DNA from: Nitrospira_D sp019636945
Lineage (GTDB): Bacteria; Nitrospirota; Nitrospiria; Nitrospirales; Nitrospiraceae
Length of the DNA stretch: 64,000 nucleotides
Reading direction: 5' to 3'
NCBI RefSeq assembly: GCF_047338595.1
Contig: NZ_JBLFBO010000001.1
Location: 310,001 to 374,000 of the forward strand
Part shown: positions 52,920-62,106 of the stretch, piece by piece
Layout: each line of letters opens with the position of its first letter
Numbering within the stretch: the first letter of the stretch is position 1
The notes under the pieces: generated by a model
Databases searched by the model: none
The model's input: the letters and a program-made list of their open reading frames with translations, nothing else
Told to the model about the DNA's origin: nothing
Position numbers and translations under genes: made by a program

Positions 52920-54164
52920 ATGGCATTCGAAGATCAGAGAACCACGGTTTATAAGGTCAACCCGGAACACCCGGAGAGTGAGACGCTTCCGACTCTACGG
53001 ACCGAGGAGCTTCTGCTCAATATGGGACCCCAGCACCCCAGTACGCACGGTGTGCTTAAGGTGATCTTGGAGTTGGAGGGGGAACGGCTGGTCAAGTCGA
53101 CTCCGGTGATGGGGTATCTCCATCGTGGCGTTGAAAAGCTTGCGGAAGATGGGACCTACCATCAGTTCATTCCCCATACCGACCGACTGGACTATGTCTG
53201 TGCGATGTACAACAATTTTGCTTATTGCCGCGCCGTTGAAAAGCTCCTGAACTTACAAGTGCCGGAACGGGCGGAATACTTGCGGACGATTGTTGCTGAG
53301 GTTCAGCGTATCATCGGTCACCAATTTTGGCTGAGTGCTCAGGCGCTCGACATTGGTGCTATGACCGTCTTCTTCTATTGTTTTCGAGATCGTGAAATCT
53401 TGCTGGACTGGTTTGATGAACTGTGCGGAGCCCGTCTCACGACCAGCTGGTATCGGATCGGCGGGGTCGAGCGAGACTTGACGCCTGCGTTAATCGACAA
53501 GCTCAAGCAGTTTCTCGATTACTTCCCACCGAAGATCGATGAATACCAGGTGTTTCTTGAAAGAAATCGTATTTGGCTGGGACGCACCAAGGGAGTCGCC
53601 GTCATTTCTGCGGAAGACGCCGTTAATTTTGGATTGAGCGGACCTGTTTTGCGTGGATCCGGCGTGGACTATGACCTGCGCAAGTATGAACCCTATAGCG
53701 CGTATCCGAAGTGTGAGTTCAGCGTGCCGGTTGGGAAAAACGGCGATACCTATGACCGGTATTGGATCCGGGTGATGGAGCTGTACGAGAGCGTCAAGAT
53801 CATCCGGCAATGTCTGGAACAGATGCAGGAAGGGCCCATCATGGCGGATGCTCCGAGTGTCACGTTGCCCCCGAAGGAACGGGTGTTCACGAACTTGGAA
53901 GCAATGATCCAGCAATTCAAGCTGTTCTCCCAGGGGTTCGATGCCCCGCCTGGAGAAATCTATTGCGGCACAGAAGCCCACAAAGGGGAGCTGGGTTTCC
54001 ATATCGTCAGTACGGGTGGGGGTAAGCCGTATCGGTTGAAGATTCGTGCTCCGTCCTTCATCCATATGGGTGCGTTCGATCATATGGCCAGAGGCTACAT
54101 GATCTCCGACGCCTGCACGATTTTTGGGACTTACGATATTGTGATGGGTGAATGCGACCGATAG
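52920..54164 (+). CDS. nuoD: NADH-quinone oxidoreductase subunit D
   Basis: 49-kDa-type subunit that forms the quinone site with NuoB, 414 residues. MGPQHPSTHGVLK near the N-terminus carries the quinone-site His. YLHRGVEKLAED and the C-terminal FGTYDIVMGECDR are diagnostic. A 77-bp gap follows, where nuoE and nuoF stand in many operons. Confidence 0.97.
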   Translation: MAFEDQRTTVYKVNPEHPESETLPTLRTEELLLNMGPQHPSTHGVLKVILELEGERLVKSTPVMGYLHRGVEKLAEDGTYHQFIPHTDRLDYVCAMYNNFAYCRAVEKLLNLQVPERAEYLRTIVAEVQRIIGHQFWLSAQALDIGAMTVFFYCFRDREILLDWFDELCGARLTTSWYRIGGVERDLTPALIDKLKQFLDYFPPKIDEYQVFLERNRIWLGRTKGVAVISAEDAVNFGLSGPVLRGSGVDYDLRKYEPYSAYPKCEFSVPVGKNGDTYDRYWIRVMELYESVKIIRQCLEQMQEGPIMADAPSVTLPPKERVFTNLEAMIQQFKLFSQGFDAPPGEIYCGTEAHKGELGFHIVSTGGGKPYRLKIRAPSFIHMGAFDHMARGYMISDACTIFGTYDIVMGECDR

Positions 54165-54241
54165 CGAGCAGAGAGTGCTGAGTTGTGAGTGCTGAGTTTC
54201 AGCTCAACGCTAATAACTAAAGACTCAAAACTGGACGACAC
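54165..54241 (+). repeat. nuoD-nuoG spacer with a tandem repeat
   Basis: GAGTGCTGAGTT occurs at 54173-54184 and again at 54187-54198 (14-base period), followed by a short inverted segment (GAGTTTCAGCTC). The spacer replaces the usual position of nuoE and nuoF. Confidence 0.55.
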
Positions 54242-56935
54242 ATGGGACTAAAGCCAGCGACCAATCCCGACGTTGAAGCCACAAGCATTGAACTGAGCAT
54301 TGACGGTAAAACCGTCACGGCAAAGGATGGGGTGTCACTCTACGACGTCATCTCCATGACCGGGAAGATCATTCCGGCGATGTGTTATCACTACACATTC
54401 GACCCGTTCGGCTCCTGTGGGATGTGCCTCGTAATGCAGGAAGGGAAAAAAGCTCCTGTTCGCTCTTGCACGGCGAAGGCAGCGGCGGGAATGGTGATTC
54501 GTACCGAAGGAGAGGATCTTTTCCTCGCTCGCAAGAAGGCTGTTGAGAAACACCTATCCGTGCATCCTCTTGATTGTCCGGTGTGCGACGCTGACGGCCA
54601 TTGTGAACTTCAAGATATGGCTTTTCAGCACGGGGTGACGAATCTCGCCAATGCCAAACAAAAGTTCATCCCCGAGGATACGCGAAGCCCGGTTCTCGAC
54701 TTCAATATGAATCGGTGCATCGCGTGTGCGGAATGCATCAACGTCTGCAAGGATGTCTTGATGATCGACGCCTTGCAATTCATGAAGAAGGGGGGATTCA
54801 ATCAGGTCGTTCCCAAAGGGGATCTTCCCCTCAATTGCGAATTCTGCGGGGATTGCTTGGCGGTCTGTCCTGTCGGTGCGATCACAAACAAGTTTTCCAA
54901 GTATCTGTATAAGCCCTGGCAGATGAAAAAAACGACCACCACCTGCAATTACTGCGGGGATGGCTGTCAGATGTATTTGGAAACTAAAGACGAAGAAGTC
55001 GTCCGGGTCACATCGCCACTGTCCTGGAAAAATAAGTGGGGTGATCGATCCGATACGGCCAAAGGCCACGGTGGGCTGTGTGTGCGGGGACGGTTTGGTT
55101 TTGAGTCGCTGGATAGTCAAAATCGGCTTGTGCACCCATTGGTTCGTGAAAGCGGACGCTTAGTTGAAAAGCCGTGGCTGGAGGCCATGCACGGGCTTGT
55201 TGATCGCTTTGTTGCAATCAAAGAGAAGTATGGTCCCGACGCTATTGCCGGCCTCGTGACTGCCCGATGCACCAATGAAGAGTTGTATCTGTTTCAAAAG
55301 CTCATGCGCACGGCGTTTGGGACTAACCAGCTTGATAGTAGCGCGCGCTACGGCCATATGAACTTTGTGTTGGCCTCTAAGCATGCCATCGGTGTGGGGA
55401 GAGCCTCTAATGATTGGGAGGACCTCACGAAAGCGAAGGCGATTATCGTGATTGGGTCCAACATCACGGAGACGAACCCGCTCACGGCGGTTCGTATTAA
55501 GGAAGCGGTGCGTGTCTACAGGGCCCAGGTGGTGACGTTCGATAGTGCCATTACGAATATGAGCAAGCTCGCCTCACATCCGTTCTTGATCAAGCCTGGG
55601 ACAGAAGGGGCGGTGATCGATGGGCTGGTGAAAGCGGCGATCGACTTAGATGTGGTGGATGAAGCGGCTGTGGGAAAGCATCCACAAGCCTTTGAGGCGC
55701 TTAAAAAGGCGGTGGCAAGTCTGTCGATGGAACAATTGACGGCTCAGACTGGACTGTCCAGTGAGGCCTTCAGCGAAATTGCCAGACTGTTTGCCGAAGC
55801 ACCGCGATCGATCGTTCTGTGTGCGGAAGGAATTGTCCGGCGACCCAACGGCTATCAGAACGTGCTCAAGTTGATGGATCTCGCCTGGATTACCGGAAAG
55901 CTCGGACAGCCGGGGTGTGGGGTCACTACGGTGACGGAAGAGCCCAATGAGCAAGGGGCTGTCGATATGGGTACGGCTTCTGAGTTCCTCCCTGGCCAGG
56001 GTCGGTATGGTGATCCAGAGGTGCGAGATCGGTTTGCCAAGGCTTGGGACGCGGTGCTTCCGTCTTCGAGCTCTGGTGCTCACCTGGTTGAAATCTTGAA
56101 GCGATGTCGGAGTGGACAGATCAAGGCCTTGTATATCCTGGGAGAAAATCCCCTAGCCACCCTTCCGGCCTCCATGGAAGTGCGGGCCGGACTAGAACGG
56201 CTTGAATTATTGGTTGTCCAAGATCCATTCTTGACGGACACGGCGAAGCTTGCACATTTTGTGTTGCCGGCCTGTACCTATGCAGAAAAGGACGGCACCT
56301 TTACAAATTTTGAAGGGCGGGTCCTTCGTGTTCGCCAAGCCATGGATCCGCGTGGAGAGAGCTTGCCCGATTGGCACATTATGACCGCTCTGGCGAATGC
56401 TATGGGATGCCAATGGGATTATCAGTCTGCAAATGATATCCAAAGCGAGATCATGAAGCTGCTCCCCGGGTATTACAATCTTGGTCAACCCCGCAAAACA
56501 GCGCCGACACTCGACACATACTTGTCCAAGGGATATACGACCAAGGTCGGCGAGCGGTATCAGGTGACTCCGGAAATCCATGCATCGACTCGCCCGTTTG
56601 CCCTATTGATGGGACAACTCCTGATGCATTCCGGGAAGCTCTCTGTTCAAGCGCCCGGTCTGATCACGATCGCTCCGAACACCGCAAAGTTGAGAATGAA
56701 TGCGCGGGATCTGGAACATCTCGGTCTGCAAGAGGGTGCGAAGGTGCGCCTGACGTCGGACCGTGGTTCTCTCCAGATTGCCGTGCAGACGGATCAGTCG
56801 GTTGCCCCTGGCACCTGCTTTTTCCCCGAGCATTTTAACGAGCCCCCGGTAAAGGATTTGATGACGGTGACTGTTGACCCCACGACAGGCGTCCCGTCAT
56901 TCAAGCAGATGTGGGTCAATGTTGAACCGGTCTGA
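54242..56935 (+). CDS. nuoG: Complex I subunit G (molybdopterin-oxidoreductase fold, extra ferredoxin cluster)
   Basis: Large peripheral iron-sulfur subunit, 897 residues. The N-terminal [2Fe-2S] domain (about 15-90) has FGSCGMC. The His-Cys3 cluster motif is HPLDCPVCDADGHC. Two complete CxxCxxCxxxC sets follow at C159-C169 and C199-C209. Standard NuoG has only one cluster in this region, and the doubled form is typical of FeFe hydrogenases and NAD-linked formate dehydrogenases. An N7-type motif is at C235, C238, C242 and about C270. The remainder (about 280-897) is the molybdopterin-oxidoreductase fold, with a C-terminal MopB-like domain. No nuoE or nuoF lies nearby. Confidence 0.93.
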   Translation: MGLKPATNPDVEATSIELSIDGKTVTAKDGVSLYDVISMTGKIIPAMCYHYTFDPFGSCGMCLVMQEGKKAPVRSCTAKAAAGMVIRTEGEDLFLARKKAVEKHLSVHPLDCPVCDADGHCELQDMAFQHGVTNLANAKQKFIPEDTRSPVLDFNMNRCIACAECINVCKDVLMIDALQFMKKGGFNQVVPKGDLPLNCEFCGDCLAVCPVGAITNKFSKYLYKPWQMKKTTTTCNYCGDGCQMYLETKDEEVVRVTSPLSWKNKWGDRSDTAKGHGGLCVRGRFGFESLDSQNRLVHPLVRESGRLVEKPWLEAMHGLVDRFVAIKEKYGPDAIAGLVTARCTNEELYLFQKLMRTAFGTNQLDSSARYGHMNFVLASKHAIGVGRASNDWEDLTKAKAIIVIGSNITETNPLTAVRIKEAVRVYRAQVVTFDSAITNMSKLASHPFLIKPGTEGAVIDGLVKAAIDLDVVDEAAVGKHPQAFEALKKAVASLSMEQLTAQTGLSSEAFSEIARLFAEAPRSIVLCAEGIVRRPNGYQNVLKLMDLAWITGKLGQPGCGVTTVTEEPNEQGAVDMGTASEFLPGQGRYGDPEVRDRFAKAWDAVLPSSSSGAHLVEILKRCRSGQIKALYILGENPLATLPASMEVRAGLERLELLVVQDPFLTDTAKLAHFVLPACTYAEKDGTFTNFEGRVLRVRQAMDPRGESLPDWHIMTALANAMGCQWDYQSANDIQSEIMKLLPGYYNLGQPRKTAPTLDTYLSKGYTTKVGERYQVTPEIHASTRPFALLMGQLLMHSGKLSVQAPGLITIAPNTAKLRMNARDLEHLGLQEGAKVRLTSDRGSLQIAVQTDQSVAPGTCFFPEHFNEPPVKDLMTVTVDPTTGVPSFKQMWVNVEPV

Positions 56936-56974
56936 TTGTGACGAAAATGTCCGCCTGCTCATGACCAGGAGCTC

Positions 56975-57565
56975 ATGATGAGCATTACTGCCTTGACGAA
57001 AAAGATCCTTCATGCGGCCCTGTTCTATGAAATCTGGGACGCGATGAAAGTGACGTTTCGGCACATGCTCCATCGACCGATGACCTTTCAGTATCCACGG
57101 GAGCACCGCACGATTCCTGACGCGCATCGAGGGGCCCTTGGGTTGTTGCGGTACGATGATGGACGAGAGCGGTGTGTCGGCTGCGATTTGTGTGAAGTCG
57201 CCTGCCCGTCGCATTGTATCAAGGTGATCAGTGCCGAAGATGTCACACGACCGCTTCAACGGTATGCCAGTGAATTCTACATTGACATTACCAAATGTGT
57301 GTTCTGTGGCTACTGTGTCGAAGCCTGTCCCGTGAATGCGTTGGCCATGACCAAGATGTATGAGTACTCAACTCATGACAAGCGGAGCCTCCTGTTCGAT
57401 AAAAAGCGCCTGTACGAGATTGGCGAGCGGCATCTCGATGATGGGAAGAAATACTTGTATGCGCACAATCAAGAAAAGAACCTTGAAGAGAGCCGCGAGT
57501 ATCGATACTACTTCCCGCAGTCAGTTGCGAAAGCGACACAGACACCTCCGAAGCATCTGAGTTGA
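56975..57565 (+). CDS. nuoI: NADH-quinone oxidoreductase subunit I
   Basis: Ferredoxin-like subunit carrying clusters N6a and N6b, 196 residues. The two CxxCxxCxxxCP sets are CVGCDLCEVACP and CVFCGYCVEACP. A CAGGAG ribosome-binding site precedes an ATGATG pair. Only 39 bp separate it from nuoG, so nuoH, usual at this position, is absent. Confidence 0.96.
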   Translation: MMSITALTKKILHAALFYEIWDAMKVTFRHMLHRPMTFQYPREHRTIPDAHRGALGLLRYDDGRERCVGCDLCEVACPSHCIKVISAEDVTRPLQRYASEFYIDITKCVFCGYCVEACPVNALAMTKMYEYSTHDKRSLLFDKKRLYEIGERHLDDGKKYLYAHNQEKNLEESREYRYYFPQSVAKATQTPPKHLS

Positions 57566-57574
57566 ACGGATAAT

Positions 57575-58102
57575 ATGATCTTGGCATTTTTCTCGTACTT
57601 TGCATTGGTGAGCATTGCCGCTGGGGTGCTTACGGTCACCCTGCGCAACCCGGTTCACTGTGCATTATCCCTGCTTGCCCTACTCATGCACGTCTCCGGT
57701 CTGTTCATCCTGTTGAATGCCGAGTTTCTATGGGCTGTCCAGGTCATTGTCTATGTCGGGGCTATCTTGGTTCTCTACCTCTTTGTACTGATGCTGATGA
57801 ATCTCAAAACTGACGAGCGGTATTTTCACGCGTCGGCGCCGTACTTCGCCGGGCTGTCGTCGTTAGGGGCTCTCTATATACTCTTTCTCCTCCTCCGATC
57901 GCCGTTTGACGGGGCGAAAGGAAACGCGCCTACTGGAGCGGTATTGCAAGAGGGAGATACCTACGCGGTCGGCATCAAGATGTTCAGTGACCATCTTTTG
58001 CAGTTTGAAATCGTGGGGATCTTTCTCCTTGGGGCGATCATAGGTGCCATCGTGTTGGCGAAGACACCGAAGGCCTTGGAGGCCGAACAGGACCATCGAT
58101 GA
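57575..58102 (+). CDS. nuoJ: NADH-quinone oxidoreductase subunit J
   Basis: Membrane subunit of 175 residues with about five transmembrane helices. The helix-3 segment LWAVQVIVYVGAILVLYLFVLMLMN contains the pi-bulge region typical of NuoJ. Its stop overlaps the nuoK start by 4 bp. Confidence 0.95.
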   Translation: MILAFFSYFALVSIAAGVLTVTLRNPVHCALSLLALLMHVSGLFILLNAEFLWAVQVIVYVGAILVLYLFVLMLMNLKTDERYFHASAPYFAGLSSLGALYILFLLLRSPFDGAKGNAPTGAVLQEGDTYAVGIKMFSDHLLQFEIVGIFLLGAIIGAIVLAKTPKALEAEQDHR

Positions 58103-58401
58103 TACCGCTGTCAGCCTATGTCGCTGTGAGTGCTGTTCTGTTTATGACGGGATTGCTGGGCGTACTGATTCGTCGGAACTTTATCATTGTGCTTATGTCC
58201 GTCGAAGTGATGTTGAATGCGGCGAATATCAATCTGGTCGCATTCTCGCACTACCTAGAATCGATGGCTGGACAACTTGTGGCCTTGTTTATCATCGCGA
58301 TTGCCGCCGGGGAAGCGGCGATTGGACTGGCCATCATCATTGTGGTTTTTCGAAGCAAAATTTCTACGAATGTGGATGAGATGAACCTTTTGAAGTGGTA
58401 G
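58099..58401 (+). CDS. nuoK: NADH-quinone oxidoreductase subunit K
   Basis: Small MrpC-like membrane subunit, 100 residues and three helices. The conserved membrane glutamates are present in VLMSVEVMLNAANIN and AAGEAAIGLAI. The next gene starts after a 135-bp gap in which I see only a 7-bp inverted repeat (CAGGATG at 58402, CATCCTG at 58512). Confidence 0.96.
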   Translation: MIPLSAYVAVSAVLFMTGLLGVLIRRNFIIVLMSVEVMLNAANINLVAFSHYLESMAGQLVALFIIAIAAGEAAIGLAIIIVVFRSKISTNVDEMNLLKW

Positions 58402-58536
58402 CAGGATGTTGAGAGTGGCATCGTGTTCTGTCTTCGGTGCTCCATGCCCTCATAACTACCTCCAGCGGATGCAGTAGGACCCGGCTTCATCGGCCTTCTC
58501 GCTTAGCTGAGCATCCTGAGAAAAACGTAGGACTCT

Positions 58537-60513
58537 GTGTCTGACACAATCGATCTGCTGATCAAATTGATTCCCCTGTTTCCGCTGATGGCGGTCATTG
58601 CCAACGGCGTCTTTGGTCATCGATATTCACATGAGCTGGCGCATCGTTTGGCCTGGGGGTCTGTCGGTTTGTCCTTTTTGTGTACGCTCGTGGTGTTTGC
58701 AGATGTCTTGCGGACCGGCGCATCGCATGAAGTCGTCGTGTATCGATGGATTTTCGGCGGAGCGTTGACGATCAACTTCGCGTACCTGGTTGATTCGCTG
58801 ACCTGTGCTTGGTTGTTGGTCGTGACGGGCGTAGGTTTTCTGATTCATGTCTATTCCGTTGGGTATATGCATGGTGAGGAGGGGTTCACCCGCTTCTTCA
58901 CCTACATGAATCTTTTCATGGTCTCCATGCTGCTACTCGTCATGGGGAACAATTATCTAGTGTTGTTTATCGGCTGGGAGGGTGTAGGGCTCTGTTCCTA
59001 CCTCCTCATCGGGTATTACTACGATAAGGTTTCTGCCGCTAAGGCCGCATCCAAAGCCTTCGTGGTCAATCGAATCGGTGATGCCGGCTTTCTCCTCGCC
59101 ATCTTTCTCGTATTTGTCAACTTCAAGACGCTGGATTACACAAGAGTCTTTGCTCATGTTGGACAGTTGTCTCCGGAGATGGCCACGGCCATTGCGCTGT
59201 GCCTGCTCGTCGGTGCGGTCGGCAAATCTGCTCAATTGCCGCTCCATACCTGGTTGCCTGATGCCATGGAGGGACCGACACCGGTCAGCGCGCTCATTCA
59301 TGCCGCGACGATGGTCACCGCAGGCGTCTACATGATCGTACGAAATCATGTCATTTTTGATCTCTCTCCGTTCGCTATGGCGGTCGTGGCAGTCGTGGGT
59401 GGAGGGACTGCCCTGTTCGCGGCAACGATCGGACTGGTGCAGACCGACATCAAACGTGTCTTGGCCTATTCAACAGTGAGCCAGCTTGGGTACATGTTTC
59501 TGGGCTGCGGGATCGGTGCCTACACGGCTTCGGTGTTTCATGTCATGACACACGCCTTCTTCAAAGCCCTCTTGTTTTTGTCCGCCGGGTCGGTCATCCA
59601 TGCCCTGTCAGGGGAGCAGGATATTCAAAAAATGGGTGGATTGAGTAAGCGCATCCCGTGGACCTATCGTCTCTTTCTGATCGGCACCATTGCCATTGCA
59701 GGCCTTCCTCCGCTGGCTGGGTTCTGGAGTAAAGACGAAATCATGGCCCACGCATTCAACACGCATCACTATCTGCTCTATAGCCTGGCGGCAGCCGGTG
59801 CACTGATGACGTCTTTCTATATGTTTCGGCTGACGTATTTGACGTTCTATGGATCCTCCAGGATGGATCATCATACCGAGGAACACGTGCATGAATCTCC
59901 GATGGTGATGATCGCACCCTTGATGGTTCTTGCGTTTCTCTCAGGGGTCGGCGGGTTGGTATTGGGATTCCCTCCTGAACAGGGGTGGTTGCACGGGTTT
60001 TTAGCTCCGGTTGTTGGAACTGGGGTGGAACATGAAGCCACAGGGGGTATGACCATTCTCCTGATGGGCGTGGCCATTGCCATTGCCTTGATGGGATGGG
60101 GAATTGCGCACTTCCTCTATGCAGTGAGCCCCGTGACGGCAGACGGATGGGTTGAGAAGTTTTCCGGTTTGTATCGATTGCTTTTGAATAAATACTATAT
60201 CGATGAAGTGTACGACTTCCTCGTCGTCGAGCCTCTCAAGCGCCTCGGTATGATCCTAGACTGGTTTGATCGGACGATCATCGATGGTGTGGTGCGAGGA
60301 GTGGGTCATCTCGCAGATTGGGGTGCGTCTGGATCGACTTGGGTCGAAAAGTACATCGTCTACGCGGGACTGAATGTCATCGGATATGGGAATCACCTCG
60401 CTGCTCGAGAGGGGCGAAAAATGCAAAGCGGCATGGTGCATCATTATGCTGCGATTATTGTTGCAGGGCTCTTTCTTTTGGCCCTGGTTGTTCAACTTGT
60501 GGTTCAGATGTAG
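58537..60513 (+). CDS. nuoL: NADH-quinone oxidoreductase subunit L with an extended lateral helix
   Basis: Distal antiporter-like proton-pumping subunit, 658 residues from a GTG start. Key residues are kept: Glu in FIGWEGVGLCSYL, Asp in NRIGDAGF, Lys230 in GKSAQLPLHTWLPDAMEGPTPVSA and Lys in GFWSKDEIM. The C-terminal lateral-helix region begins at about Val586. It is about 26 residues longer (roughly 590-625) than in ordinary NuoL before the final SGMVHHYA helix. This insertion is the known mark of complex I forms that hold a second NuoM, two of which follow. Confidence 0.96.
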   Translation: MSDTIDLLIKLIPLFPLMAVIANGVFGHRYSHELAHRLAWGSVGLSFLCTLVVFADVLRTGASHEVVVYRWIFGGALTINFAYLVDSLTCAWLLVVTGVGFLIHVYSVGYMHGEEGFTRFFTYMNLFMVSMLLLVMGNNYLVLFIGWEGVGLCSYLLIGYYYDKVSAAKAASKAFVVNRIGDAGFLLAIFLVFVNFKTLDYTRVFAHVGQLSPEMATAIALCLLVGAVGKSAQLPLHTWLPDAMEGPTPVSALIHAATMVTAGVYMIVRNHVIFDLSPFAMAVVAVVGGGTALFAATIGLVQTDIKRVLAYSTVSQLGYMFLGCGIGAYTASVFHVMTHAFFKALLFLSAGSVIHALSGEQDIQKMGGLSKRIPWTYRLFLIGTIAIAGLPPLAGFWSKDEIMAHAFNTHHYLLYSLAAAGALMTSFYMFRLTYLTFYGSSRMDHHTEEHVHESPMVMIAPLMVLAFLSGVGGLVLGFPPEQGWLHGFLAPVVGTGVEHEATGGMTILLMGVAIAIALMGWGIAHFLYAVSPVTADGWVEKFSGLYRLLLNKYYIDEVYDFLVVEPLKRLGMILDWFDRTIIDGVVRGVGHLADWGASGSTWVEKYIVYAGLNVIGYGNHLAAREGRKMQSGMVHHYAAIIVAGLFLLALVVQLVVQM

Positions 60514-60538
60514 GTCATAGTCGAAACTGACGGTCATC

Positions 60539-62095
60539 ATGCTCGAAGAGCTTACTGCTGTTTTCCCAATTCTATCTTGTATCCTTTTTCTGCCCGTGGT
60601 CGGCGCCATCGTGCTCTGGTTTGTGGACGATGAAGACACGGTCCGAAGCTCTACCCTCACGATTGCGCTGGTGGAGCTTGCTCTGTCGGTTTTTGTCCTC
60701 CTCCGATTTATCCCCGAGTCGGCCGCCATGCAATTCGCCGAGCGGGTACAATGGATCCCCGCATTGGGGATCAGTTATCACCTGGCGGTCGATGGGATCA
60801 GTGTATTATTCGTTGGCCTGACGGCATTTCTGACCGTCCTGGTCGTGGTCTATTCGTGGGACACGATCCGACATCAAGTCAAACTCTACATGATGTGCCT
60901 CCTGGCGCTTGAAACGACGACCATGGGGGTATTTTTGTCGTTGGACTTGATCCTGTTCTTTGTGTTCTGGGAGCTAATGCTGATTCCCAGCTATTTTATG
61001 ATCAAGCTGTGGGGTGGGGGAGCCGAACGCCATTACGCCGCACTGAAGTTCGTCATTTATACGCTCTTAGGCAGTGTGTTTATGCTCGTGGGAATCGCGC
61101 TGCTGGACATCAATTACCACCAATGGGCGTCTCTCCATCACAGTGATCATGCGTACTCGTTCGATCTGCTTGAGTTACTCACGGTCCCGATTCCCATCAG
61201 TCAACAGATCCTTATCTTTTGGTTGATGTTTCTCGGATTTGCGTTCAAGGCGCCGGTATTTCCATTCCACACCTGGCTGCCTGATGCGCTCTTAGAGGGC
61301 CCCATCGGGATGGCGGTTGTCTTGGCGGGTCTCAAGCTCGGGACCTTTGGCTTCATCCGTTTCAGCATTCCGCTGCTGCCGGATGCATCGAAGAGTGACA
61401 CTGTTGTGATGGTTGTCGTCGTATTAGGGCTCTGCGCGATTCTCTATGGCGCGTGGATGGCGTTGGTTCAGGCTGATTTCAGACGCCTACTTGCCTACAG
61501 CAGCGTCAGCCATCTCGGTTTCGTCGTGGTGGGGTTATTTGCTTTGAATTATCAAGGCTTGCAAGGCAGTTTGCTGACGATGATCAATCTAGGGTTCAGC
61601 ACTGCCGGCCTCTTCTTCATTGCAGGATTTCTGTATTCCCGTCAACAGACGACCCAATTGGCGGCGTTCGGAGGAATGGCAAGACAAGTGCCGCTGCTTG
61701 CGACCTTCTTTTTGATTATCGGGCTGGCGTCGATTGGACTGCCCGGCACCAACGGGTTCGTCGGCGAGTTTCTCATTCTGTTAGGTGCGTTTGAGGCCAA
61801 ATGGTGGGTTGGATCGATCGCCGTACTCGGGGTGATTTTTGGTGCGGCCTATTTTCTCTGGTATTACGAACGATCGATGCTCGGTCCACTCGGTAGTGCT
61901 GTGAAGAGCACGATGAGTGATTTGCAACTGCGAGAGATGGTTATTGCGGTGTCTCTGTCTATCATGATTCTGTGGATTGGACTCTATCCCTCCCCCTTCT
62001 TGAGGATCATGAACGGATCAGTTCAAGCCCTGGTCGATCGCCTGCACCAGGAGAAGACCGCCGCACTCGATAATAGTGTGACAGAAGGAAGGTAG
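60539..62095 (+). CDS. nuoM: NADH-quinone oxidoreductase subunit M, first copy
   Basis: Antiporter-like pump subunit of 518 residues with about 14 helices. All central-axis residues are present: Glu145 (FWELMLIPSYF), Lys237 (FAFKAPVFPFHTWLPDA), a later Lys in LAGLKLGTFG and Glu410 (FVGEFLILLG). It is the canonical-looking copy. The second copy starts 11 bp after its stop. Confidence 0.96.
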   Translation: MLEELTAVFPILSCILFLPVVGAIVLWFVDDEDTVRSSTLTIALVELALSVFVLLRFIPESAAMQFAERVQWIPALGISYHLAVDGISVLFVGLTAFLTVLVVVYSWDTIRHQVKLYMMCLLALETTTMGVFLSLDLILFFVFWELMLIPSYFMIKLWGGGAERHYAALKFVIYTLLGSVFMLVGIALLDINYHQWASLHHSDHAYSFDLLELLTVPIPISQQILIFWLMFLGFAFKAPVFPFHTWLPDALLEGPIGMAVVLAGLKLGTFGFIRFSIPLLPDASKSDTVVMVVVVLGLCAILYGAWMALVQADFRRLLAYSSVSHLGFVVVGLFALNYQGLQGSLLTMINLGFSTAGLFFIAGFLYSRQQTTQLAAFGGMARQVPLLATFFLIIGLASIGLPGTNGFVGEFLILLGAFEAKWWVGSIAVLGVIFGAAYFLWYYERSMLGPLGSAVKSTMSDLQLREMVIAVSLSIMILWIGLYPSPFLRIMNGSVQALVDRLHQEKTAALDNSVTEGR

Positions 62096-62106
62096 TAGGT
62101 TCCGTA

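Noticed and set aside
58402..58536. nuoK-nuoL gap as a lost gene
   Set aside because: It is only 135 bp with no remaining coding similarity; a 7-bp inverted repeat is the only structure seen.
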